Both the position numbers and the translations under genes were made by a program. The notes beneath the pieces are model-generated. The model searched no databases. It was not told where the DNA came from and worked only from the letters and a program-made list of their open reading frames with translations. DNA of 11,214 nucleotides from an uncultured Eggerthellaceae bacterium (GTDB taxonomy: Bacteria > Actinomycetota > Coriobacteriia > Coriobacteriales > Eggerthellaceae), in contig CAMOLA010000065.1 of assembly GCA_946618265.1 (NCBI GenBank), forward strand, positions 1-11,214. The letters run 5' to 3'. Position 1 is the first letter of the stretch. Every line of letters starts with the position of its first letter. Shown here in pieces: positions 5,337-11,214 of the stretch.

Positions 5337-7871
5337 GTGAGCAGAAACGAACAAAACAGACGCCCCCCTCGCAACGAGGATGCAGCGCAAAGCTCCCCGC
5401 ACAGCGGGGACGCAACGCAAAACCTCTCGCACAACGAGGATGCAACGCGGCACCGCACGCGCAACCGCAGGGCGCGCGGTGCGAGCGCGCCCTGGGTCGT
5501 TTCGCTGTGCGCGGCCATCCTGCTCGCCGTGGCCCTGGCGGCGCCCTTCGCATCGCCATCGCCGTCGACGGCGCCTCAGCCCAACGACGCCCAGACAGCC
5601 ATCCAGCTCACAGACAACGCGCAGGACCAGGCAACACTCGCCAACAACGCCCAGCACGACACCGATGCCAACGCCAACACCGACGCCGACACGCAGGCCG
5701 CGCAACCAACAAACACCGCCGACACGCAGGCCGCGCAACCGCCCGAAAGCGCCCTACCCTACCAGTCCGACACCGTGATCGTGCGGCTGGACGACCAGGC
5801 AGATCCGACCGCGCTCGCGCAGGCGCTCGGCCAACGCGGCTGCGTCGAAACCGCCGCCATCACCCGCGAGGACGTCGCGAACGGCTTCGCGAAAATCCAG
5901 CTCGCCGAAGGCCACGACGTGCAGAGCGCCCTCGACGAGCTCGCCGACATCCCCGGCATCGCGGGCGCGCAGCCCAATTTCACCTACCAGCTGCAAGACA
6001 ACCTGACCGCCGCCGAAGCAGCACAAGCAACGGCGGTCAACGACCCCAAGGCGCCTTCGCAATGGGCCCTCGATTCGATCGACGCCTACGAAGCCTGGGG
6101 CCTCGCGCAAACCAACAAGCAGGTCACGGTCGCGCTCGTCGATTCCGGATGCCGAACGGACCACGAGGACCTCAAGGACAACATCGTTGCAACCTATGAC
6201 GCCACCGGCAAAGGCGGCATAACCGACAACGACGCCGGCAGCCACGGCACGCACGTCGCGGGCATCATCGCAGCCCGTGCCAACAACAAACTCGGCGTGG
6301 CGGGCGCGTCGTACAACGCCGGCATCCTGCCCGTTCGCGTGATCGACAGCGAGGGCATCGCCACGACCGAAAGCCTCGTCCGGGCGTATAGCTACATCAT
6401 GACGAACGCCTCCAAGTACAACATCAAGGTCGTCAACATGAGCCTGGGCGCAACCGTGTTCGACGAGTACGTCGACGTCCTGGCGCAGGGCTCGTCCACC
6501 GACGAATCGGACGACGAAAGCGACGCCCTGTTCGAGGAAAGCATCCAGAAAGCCTACGACGCGGGCATTCTCACCGTTTGCTCCGCCGGCAACGACGCCG
6601 GCCAGACGCGCAGCCTCTCCGACGGCACGCGCTATCGCGCAGAGGGCGCCTATCACAACTATCCCAGCGACTACGTCGACTGCGCCATGAGCGTCATCGC
6701 ACTTCAGAGAGGCACCACGCCGACCATCGCCTCGTATTCGAACTACAACATCGAAGGCGAGAAGACCAAGGACATCAGCGCCCCCGGCAGCAGCATCTTC
6801 AGCACGCTCAAGGGCAGCACCAGCAGCTACGGCACGAAGAGCGGAACTTCGATGGCCGCGCCCCACGTTTCGGCCGTCGCCGCGCTCGTGTTTGCCGCCA
6901 ATCCCGAGCTGAGCGTCGCGGAAGTTTCCGACCTGCTGTGCGACACCGCTACTGACCTGGGCGACGAGGGCTGGGACCTGAAATACGCCGCCGGCGAAGT
7001 CAACGCCGCCGCAGCCGTGGCTCGCGCCTTGGAATCGAGCGAAAGCGATACGGAACATGCGATCGTACCCGGCAACACGACGCACCACAACGCCGGCGTG
7101 GACGCATCGGGCGACGGCAACGAGGGCAAGGGCGAAGGCGGCGAAGGCGGCGACCCGACTTCGGCCAACCCGAGCGATCCGAACGCCACCGACGTCGCAT
7201 CGGGCGCCTCTCGCGAGACCGCGCTACCCCGCTACGCAGGCGCAACGCGCATGCCCATCGGCTCGACCTGCACGTGGGACCTCGAACATTGCTCGATCGA
7301 AGTGTTCCCCGGATCCGAAGCCATCCTCTCGTCCGAGGGCACGACCGTCCGCGCAGAGGCGACAGGCACCGGCAAGCTGGGCATCTACGACGCCGACGGC
7401 GCGCTTATTGCCACCAAGTCCGTCAAGGTGACAAAGATTTCGGGCTCGGTCGCCCTCAAACCGCAGGCCAACGGCAAGCTGCGACTCGACCTCAAGAAGA
7501 AGACGACGAAGAGCGGCACGTCGTTCGCCGTCAAGAAAAAGACCGGCGCCTCGCACCAACTGCTCAAGTTCAAGTTGCAAAAAGACGGCAGCTACCTGAT
7601 CGCTGACAAGTATTCCAAGAAATACGTCTCGGTGAAAGCGTCGTCGAGGAAAAGCGGCGCCCGCATCATCCAGCGCATCAAACACGACAACTACCGAAGC
7701 CAGCGCTGGAACATCGTCGTCGATTCCGCAAACCGCCTCTCGTTCGTCAATGTGAAATCAGGAAAAGCGCTGACCATCAAACGCGCATCGGCCAAAAGCG
7801 GCACCACCCTCGTGCAGCAGCCCGCTTCCGACAACCGCGCCTCCGCCCAAAAATGGACGCTCGTAAAGTAA
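5337..7871 (+). CDS. Secreted subtilisin-like serine protease with ricin-like C-terminal domain
   Basis: Predicted extracellular or envelope-bound S8 endopeptidase of 844 residues. From GTG 5337: a polar leader with three 10-residue repeats (12-41), a basic stretch RTRNRRAR, a hydrophobic segment WVVSLCAAILLAVALA (53-68) followed by a possible signal-peptidase site near FAS, a Pro/Thr/Gln/Asp-rich linker, an inhibitor/propeptide-like domain (about 142-220, DTVIVRL to AQPNFTYQL), then the catalytic domain. The triad is D269 in VALVDSG, H303 in SHGTHVAGI and S505 in GTSMAAPH; N419 in SAGND is the oxyanion residue. An acidic insert STDESDDESD lies within the catalytic domain. After it come a Gly/Glu/Asp linker, a beta-rich segment, and about residues 698-844 a ricin-like trefoil with LIADKYSKKYVSV, SQRWNIV, NVKSGKALTI and AQKWTLVK, which may bind cell-wall glycans. 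There is no LPXTG sorting signal. An open frame continues upstream to 4968, but only through repeat array 3, so it is rejected. Confidence 0.92.
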   Translation: MSRNEQNRRPPRNEDAAQSSPHSGDATQNLSHNEDATRHRTRNRRARGASAPWVVSLCAAILLAVALAAPFASPSPSTAPQPNDAQTAIQLTDNAQDQATLANNAQHDTDANANTDADTQAAQPTNTADTQAAQPPESALPYQSDTVIVRLDDQADPTALAQALGQRGCVETAAITREDVANGFAKIQLAEGHDVQSALDELADIPGIAGAQPNFTYQLQDNLTAAEAAQATAVNDPKAPSQWALDSIDAYEAWGLAQTNKQVTVALVDSGCRTDHEDLKDNIVATYDATGKGGITDNDAGSHGTHVAGIIAARANNKLGVAGASYNAGILPVRVIDSEGIATTESLVRAYSYIMTNASKYNIKVVNMSLGATVFDEYVDVLAQGSSTDESDDESDALFEESIQKAYDAGILTVCSAGNDAGQTRSLSDGTRYRAEGAYHNYPSDYVDCAMSVIALQRGTTPTIASYSNYNIEGEKTKDISAPGSSIFSTLKGSTSSYGTKSGTSMAAPHVSAVAALVFAANPELSVAEVSDLLCDTATDLGDEGWDLKYAAGEVNAAAAVARALESSESDTEHAIVPGNTTHHNAGVDASGDGNEGKGEGGEGGDPTSANPSDPNATDVASGASRETALPRYAGATRMPIGSTCTWDLEHCSIEVFPGSEAILSSEGTTVRAEATGTGKLGIYDADGALIATKSVKVTKISGSVALKPQANGKLRLDLKKKTTKSGTSFAVKKKTGASHQLLKFKLQKDGSYLIADKYSKKYVSVKASSRKSGARIIQRIKHDNYRSQRWNIVVDSANRLSFVNVKSGKALTIKRASAKSGTTLVQQPASDNRASAQKWTLVK
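5370..5459 (+). repeat. Three 30-bp in-frame repeats in the protease leader
   Basis: Codons for RNEDAAQSSP, HSGDATQNLS and HNEDATRHRT follow one another without a gap. Each is ten codons and shares the pattern (N/S)(E/G)DA(A/T). The first and third share the string AACGAGGATGCA. They lie before the membrane segment, in the part expected to stay cytoplasmic or be cleaved off. Confidence 0.75.
5685..5740 (+). repeat. 23-bp perfect direct repeat in the protease linker
   Basis: Positions 5685-5707 and 5718-5740 are identical, 33 bp apart and in frame, giving ADTQAAQP twice with PTNT in between. The repeat sits in the disordered linker between the membrane segment and the propeptide, where length changes are likely to be tolerated. 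Confidence 0.85.
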
Positions 7872-7875
7872 AACG

Positions 7876-7904
7876 GTGAAACGAATCTCGGGGAGGCGTT
7901 TCAC
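7876..7904 (+). terminator. Hairpin after the protease stop, candidate terminator
   Basis: GTGAAACG pairs with CGTTTCAC (8 bp) around a 13-nt partly pairable loop, 4 bp past the stop codon. No T-run follows on the plus strand; the next palindrome starts immediately. Read on the minus strand it is followed by CGTTTTAC, so it could also stop transcripts coming from folP-folK. Termination is inferred from position. Confidence 0.5.
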
Positions 7905-7937
7905 AGTGACCGAAAGGGAGACTCCCTTTCGGTCACT
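7905..7937. repeat. Palindrome P1 with GGGAG-A-CTCCC core
   Basis: A perfect 16-bp inverted repeat around a single central A at 7921: AGTGACCGAAAGGGAG (7905-7920) and its complement (7922-7937). It abuts the hairpin at 7876-7904. It shares length and core design with the palindromes at 8165 and 9590 but has different arms. Confidence 0.85.
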
Positions 7938-8120
7938 ATGCCGAAGCGGCGCACCTGGCGATGCGGAGTCGAACGCCGGCTGACCGCATGAGCTTGCCCA
8001 GGGTAAGCGATTCAACCCGCAAAAGACCCGCTACGACGCGCGTCGACCCCTGTGAATCCAGCGAAATTGCCGCACATCCCCGAACGCGCATGCCCGCAAC
8101 CCGGGCTAAACGCCCTGATC

Positions 8121-8151
8121 CGTCATCCTTCGCCTCCAGCTCAGGATGACG
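8121..8151. repeat. REP-like hairpin
   Basis: CGTCATCCT (8121-8129) pairs with AGGATGACG (8143-8151) around a 13-nt loop. The layout, with GTCATCCT at one end, TTCGC and GCTCAGGATGAC, resembles the short extragenic hairpins of the TCATCCTGAGC...GAAGGATGA type that I recall from many bacterial genomes. The resemblance is from memory and was not searched. Confidence 0.55.
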
Positions 8152-8164
8152 TCAGGGACTTTTC

Positions 8165-8197
8165 CGTCATAAAAAGGGACAGTCCCTTTTTATGACG
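8165..8197. repeat. Palindrome P2 with GGGAC-A-GTCCC core
   Basis: A perfect 16-bp inverted repeat around the central A 8181: CGTCATAAAAAGGGAC (8165-8180) and its complement (8182-8197). It contains A5 before and T5 after the GC core, so it could serve as a bidirectional intrinsic terminator for the protease and folP-folK. Its 5' end repeats the CGTCAT of the REP-like hairpin just upstream. Confidence 0.85.
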
Positions 8198-8255
8198 TTC
8201 GCGGTTTTTCCCGAAACTTGAAACACTTACCCTGGGCGGGTTCAGTTTGACCAAC

Positions 8256-9566
8256 CTACTCGAGGCGCCAGGCGCGACCATAGGCGACGTGCTCGTCGGT
8301 CAGCTGCTTGCCGTCGGCGAACACGAAGTTGGGCCGCAGCTCGGACAGCGGCTTGACCACGAAATCGCGTTCGAGCGTGCGCGGGTGCGGCAAGGTCAGC
8401 ACATCGCTTTCGCACACGTACATCTGATAGTCCTCGATGTCGATATCGCAGGTCCGCGGCCCGTTCTCGATCTCGCGCACGCGCCCGAGGCTGTTCTCGA
8501 TCGCATGCAGGTACTTGAGCAGCTCGAGAGGCGGCACGCCGCACCGCATGAGCACGATGGCGTTGACGAACTCGTCCTGGTCCTCGTAATAAGCCGGCTC
8601 GCTGCCGTAGAAGCTCGAGATGTCGACGATTTGGGAATCGGGCAGCGTGCACAGCTGGCTAATCGCATGGTTGAGCTGCGCAATCTTGCCCTCGCGCTCT
8701 TCGCCGTCCGCGCCGACGAGCGCGATGTTGCACCCCAGCCCCAGCACGACGAGCGGCCGCAAGCCCTTCAGCGCCTCGACCGTCGCGGCGACGTTGTGGG
8801 TGCGCACGACCGTCGCGCCCAGCTCGCACGCCATGAGCGCCTCGGCTGCCGACGCCTCGTCGCGGTCGGCCGCCTCGTCAATATGATACGCCCAGCCGAT
8901 GAAGCTCTTGCGCGACACTGCGCACATGACCGGATAGCCCAGCCGGGCGAACTCGTGGAAATTGCGCACGATCTCGAGCGTCTGCGACGGCGTTTTGCCG
9001 AAACCAGGACCGGGATCGATGCAGATGCGCTCGCGCGCGATGCCCGCCGCCTCCAGCTCGCTCGCCCGATCGCGCAGGTAATCGCGCACTTCCGCGATCA
9101 CGTCGTCGTAAGTGGGGTCGGCTTGCATCGTCTTGGGCTCGCCCTTCATGTGCATGACCACGAGGCCCGCCTCGCAACCGGCCGCCACATCGACCATGGC
9201 CGCATCGCGAAAACCGGAAACGTCGTTGATGATGGACGCTCCCGCCTCGACCGCCGCGCGCGCCACGTCGGCATGGCGCGTGTCGATGCTCACGCAGATG
9301 CCGCGCGCCGCCAGCTCGCGCACGACGTCGACCACGCGGGAAAGCTCTTCCTCGACCGCGACCTCGTCGCTGCCCGGACGCGTGGATTCGCCGCCCACGT
9401 CGACGATGTGGGCGCCCTCCTCGACCATGCGCAGCGCATGCGCGACGGCAGCTTCGCACGTGTCGTGCTCGCCCCCGTCCGAAAACGAATCGGGCGTCAC
9501 GTTGAGGATGCCCATCACGACCGGCATCCGCTCGTCGAATTCGAAAGCTCCGCATTTCCACGTCAT
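8256..9566 (-). CDS. folP-folK: Bifunctional dihydropteroate synthase / HPPK (FolP-FolK fusion)
   Basis: Two consecutive steps of folate synthesis in one 436-residue cytoplasmic protein. Residues 1-268 are dihydropteroate synthase, which joins 4-aminobenzoate to hydroxymethyl-dihydropterin pyrophosphate: GILNVTPDSFSDGG (19-32), DVGGESTRPGS (56-66), SIDT (93-96), IINDVSG (112-118), DPGPGFGKT (184-192), SRKSFIG (218-224) and VRTHN (254-258). Residues 272-436 are HPPK, which makes that pyrophosphate with ATP: LGLGCN (275-280), DEFVNAIVLM, ENGPRTCDIDIEDY with the metal ligands D374 and D376, and LPHPRTLERDFVVKPLSEL. In the usual HPPK motif the residue after GPRT is Leu; here it is Cys. The start at 9566 follows GGGAGGAA at ideal spacing; an upstream ATG at 9596 falls inside palindrome P3 and is rejected. 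The order (second enzyme first) and the lack of FolB are notable. It has its own promoter, so it is not co-transcribed with ftsH. Confidence 0.95.
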   Translation of the reverse strand: MTWKCGAFEFDERMPVVMGILNVTPDSFSDGGEHDTCEAAVAHALRMVEEGAHIVDVGGESTRPGSDEVAVEEELSRVVDVVRELAARGICVSIDTRHADVARAAVEAGASIINDVSGFRDAAMVDVAAGCEAGLVVMHMKGEPKTMQADPTYDDVIAEVRDYLRDRASELEAAGIARERICIDPGPGFGKTPSQTLEIVRNFHEFARLGYPVMCAVSRKSFIGWAYHIDEAADRDEASAAEALMACELGATVVRTHNVAATVEALKGLRPLVVLGLGCNIALVGADGEEREGKIAQLNHAISQLCTLPDSQIVDISSFYGSEPAYYEDQDEFVNAIVLMRCGVPPLELLKYLHAIENSLGRVREIENGPRTCDIDIEDYQMYVCESDVLTLPHPRTLERDFVVKPLSELRPNFVFADGKQLTDEHVAYGRAWRLE

Positions 9567-9589
9567 CAGCTGTTCCTCCCGTTTTCGTT

Positions 9590-9620
9590 TATACATTTGG
9601 GGACAGTCCCCAAATGTATA
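9590..9620. repeat. Palindrome P3 in the folP-folK leader
   Basis: A perfect 15-bp inverted repeat around the central A 9605: TATACATTTGGGGAC (9590-9604) and its complement (9606-9620). It would form a strong hairpin in the 5' leader, about 10 nt upstream of the ribosome binding site and 23 nt before the start codon. It could influence translation or message stability, or be a passive insertion. Confidence 0.85.
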
Positions 9621-9716
9621 ATGCCATGCCGCCTTCCGCCAACCATATGGAAGTCCCGCTCGTTCCGGCGCGAGCCCAAACAACGCGAGCGGTCGGTACC
9701 TTTATACCGCTTAACG

Positions 9717-9745
9717 CTTATAGCCTATCTCGCCAGCCCTGTCCA
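9717..9745 (-). promoter_or_regulatory. Promoter of folP-folK
   Basis: On the minus strand, TGGACA (plus 9740-9745) and TATAAG (plus 9717-9722) are separated by exactly 17 bp, close to the housekeeping sigma consensus. The leader to ATG 9566 would be about 140 nt and includes palindrome P3. This is the best promoter in the window. Confidence 0.7.
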
Positions 9746-9831
9746 CACTTGCGGGTTATCCTGCCATTTTTCCCGCACTTGCACGATAGTATGCCAGGAA
9801 TGCACAAGGATGGCAGAATACGCCGCAAGTG
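9746..9831. promoter_or_regulatory. Three CACTTGC heptamers upstream of the folP-folK promoter
   Basis: CACTTGC occurs at 9746-9752 and 9776-9782, and inverted as GCAAGTG at 9825-9831; the first and third extend to CACTTGCGG. The first abuts the -35 box. Three copies in 86 bp look like an operator, but the motif is short and no regulator is known. The rest of the gap 9621-9880 holds no supported gene. Confidence 0.3.
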
Positions 9832-9880
9832 AGCATCCACACCCTAAGCAGGGAGACGACCGGCCTAACCCAAGCTGAGG

Positions 9881-9924
9881 AAAAGCAAGATGCGGGATTG
9901 GAATGAGACCCAACCCCGCATCTT
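9881..9924 (-). terminator. Intrinsic terminator of ftsH
   Basis: On the minus strand, AAGATGCGGGGTTGG pairs with CCAATCCCGCATCTT (15 bp with one G-U pair) around an 8-nt loop, followed by GCTTTT. It starts 20 bp past the ftsH stop codon. It separates ftsH from the folP-folK unit. Confidence 0.9.
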
Positions 9925-9943
9925 TCATCAACAAGCACTGCGC

Positions 9944-11214
9944 CTATCGATTGTTCTCCTCGTCGTGAGAATGGTCGCGAATGGGGGCCTGCTCGGTATA
10001 GCCCGAATCATACGCGCCGGGCTGCTGCTGAGCCGGCTGGCCGGCTTGATCGTACGGCTGGCCTTGCCCCATCGGCTGGCCGTAGGGCTGCTGCCCAGGC
10101 TGCCCGGGCTGACCCTGCTGGCCATAGGGCTGCTGGCCGAATTGACCGGGCTGGCCCTGCTGACCGTACAGCTGCGGCTGCTGGCCGGGCTGACCATACG
10201 GCTGCTGAGGCTGCTGGCCATACGGCTGACCATGCTGCCCGTAATACGGCTGCTGCCCCTGCTGCCCCTGCGGACCCGGCTGCCCGTAAACCGGCTGCTG
10301 GCCATACGGCCCCGCCGCCGGCGCCTGCTGGCCGTACGCGGCCTGCATCTGCGCCTGCTCCTTCTCGCGCCAGTTGGGATCGGCAAGCCGCTCGTCGCGA
10401 GCGCGAGCTGCGGCCTCTTCGGCCTCCTTGCGCGCGATGATCTCGTCCTCGTGCGACAGGTACTCGTCCCACTTGTTGTTGAGCAGCGCCTCGCACGCCT
10501 CGCCGTCGACCGTCTCGCGCTCGAGCAGCACGTTGGCCATGAGGTGCATCTGGTCGGGATGCGCCGACAGGATCTCGTAGGCGCGGTCGTGCGCCTCGTG
10601 CATGATGCGCGCGACCTCCTCGTCGATGCGCTTGGCAGTGTCGTCGGAGTAGTCCTGCGTGTTGCCGTAGTCGCGGCCCAGGAACACCTCGTGGTTGGGC
10701 TGGCCGAACACCTGATGACCCAGCGGGCTCATGCCGTACTGCGTGACGATGGACCGCGCGATCTTGGTGGCACGCTCCAGGTCGTTGCTGGCACCGGTCG
10801 TGATGTCGCCACGGTAGATCTCCTCGGCCACGCGACCGCCCATGAGCACGGCCAGCTGGTCGCGCATCTCGGTGAGCGAGTTGAGCACCTTGTCCTCGTC
10901 GGGAATCGACAGCGTGTAGCCGAGCGCGCGTCCGCGCGAGATGATCGAGATCTTATGCACAGGGTCGGCATGCTCGAGCAGATGGCCCACCAGCGCATGG
11001 CCCGACTCGTGATAGGCGATGGTCTTGCGCGTCTCCTCGTTCATCACGTGGCCCTTGCGCTCGGGGCCGGCGATGACGCGCTCCATCGACTCGGTGACTT
11101 CCTGCATCGTGATGATCTTCTTGCCACGACGGGCGGTGAGCAGCGCGCTCTCGTTCATGAGGTTCATCAGGTCGGCGCCCGTGAAGCCCGGCGTGAGCGA
11201 GGCGATCTTCTTCA
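9944..11214 (-). CDS. ftsH: ATP-dependent zinc metalloprotease FtsH, N-terminal part outside window
   Basis: Membrane-anchored AAA+ protease that degrades misfolded and regulatory proteins. The window holds the last 422 residues. It enters at the end of the AAA domain ([21 protein letters not shown]) and contains the full peptidase domain: zinc ligands in HESGH (nt 10997-11011), [19 protein letters not shown], and [12 protein letters not shown] with the third-ligand Asp. The usual FtsH helices follow ([34 protein letters not shown]). After a charged helix ([20 protein letters not shown]) the protein goes on for about 130 residues rich in Gln, Gly, Pro and Tyr, with many PYGQ, YGQQ and GQPGQ units, ending DEENNR. 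This tail is absent from well-studied FtsH proteins. The transmembrane anchor and Walker motifs lie beyond base 11214. The gene ends in its own intrinsic terminator. Confidence 0.95.
   Translation of the reverse strand, partial: KKIASLTPGFTGADLMNLMNESALLTARRGKKIITMQEVTESMERVIAGPERKGHVMNEETRKTIAYHESGHALVGHLLEHADPVHKISIISRGRALGYTLSIPDEDKVLNSLTEMRDQLAVLMGGRVAEEIYRGDITTGASNDLERATKIARSIVTQYGMSPLGHQVFGQPNHEVFLGRDYGNTQDYSDDTAKRIDEEVARIMHEAHDRAYEILSAHPDQMHLMANVLLERETVDGEACEALLNNKWDEYLSHEDEIIARKEAEEAAARARDERLADPNWREKEQAQMQAAYGQQAPAAGPYGQQPVYGQPGPQGQQGQQPYYGQHGQPYGQQPQQPYGQPGQQPQLYGQQGQPGQFGQQPYGQQGQPGQPGQQPYGQPMGQGQPYDQAGQPAQQQPGAYDSGYTEQAPIRDHSHDEENNR

Larger units (their letters stand above)
7996..8237. 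repeat. 12-bp inverted repeat bounding the folP-folK/protease gap
   Basis: GCCCAGGGTAAG (7996-8007) recurs as its exact complement CTTACCCTGGGC (8226-8237). The left copy is itself part of a 17-nt imperfect palindrome centred on A 8000. The 218 bp between the copies contain no supported gene, but hold the REP-like hairpin and palindrome P2. Whether the two copies bound a small mobile unit or are coincident sites is open. The rest of the convergent gap 7938-8255 shows nothing recognisable. Confidence 0.5.

Noticed and set aside
4756..5340. Repeat-rich protein encoded across array 3
   Set aside because: Unit spacing is not a multiple of three, so the repeat appears in rotating frames (SHGE, TPAGN, LPRGT) on both strands; there is no ribosome binding site.
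7758..8015. Minus-strand open frame over the protease 3' end
   Set aside because: It is the antisense of conserved protease codons and of hairpin sequence.
9725..9934. 69-residue minus-strand open frame between folP and ftsH
   Set aside because: It overlaps the ftsH terminator and the folP-folK promoter region, has no ribosome binding site, and its composition is not protein-like.

Overview
The window is 11.2 kb of high-GC bacterial chromosome carrying mostly core metabolic and regulatory genes. Gene content, codon use and protein flavour (fused folate enzyme, Gln/Gly/Tyr-tailed FtsH, LysR next to small unknown proteins) suggest an actinobacterium, perhaps the Coriobacteriia/Eggerthellaceae lineage. 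That assignment is an inference from pattern only and was not tested by search.

Layout, left to right. An OmpR-family response regulator (minus strand, cut by the left edge) is divergent from coaX, the type III pantothenate kinase (plus). coaX converges on bioY, the biotin ECF-transporter S component (minus). Then come two nearly identical 52-53 residue proteins of unknown function, both minus strand, each with a strong ribosome binding site; the second is divergent from a LysR-type regulator (plus). A large secreted subtilisin-like protease with a ricin-like C-terminus follows (plus). It converges on a fused dihydropteroate synthase/HPPK gene (folP-folK, minus). The right edge holds the 3' two-thirds of ftsH (minus), with an unusual Q/G/P/Y-rich tail and a clear intrinsic terminator.

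The most unusual feature is a family of 26 copies of a 19-bp near-palindromic element, sense consensus AYCRANYTCCCRCGGGGAA, in three intergenic arrays (1776-2082, 3214-3412, 4860-5209). Unit spacing is irregular (19 to 49 bp), so this is neither CRISPR nor coding. Every unit reads in the same sense relative to the gene that ends just before it: one unit after coaX, nine after bioY, seven after the second small gene, nine after lysR. This points to a 3'-end element acting as RNA or as DNA binding sites.

A second, unrelated set of structures is three almost perfect 31-33 bp palindromes with a GGGAC-A-GTCCC-type core and different arms (7905-7937, 8165-8197, 9590-9620), plus a REP-like hairpin at 8121-8151. 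All four lie around the folP-folK gene. No transposase, tRNA, rRNA or CRISPR locus was seen. The genes are mostly single-gene transcription units pointing in alternating directions, so apart from the probable LysR/small-protein pair there is little evidence for one shared pathway; CoaX (CoA), BioY (biotin) and FolP-FolK (folate) are all cofactor-supply functions.
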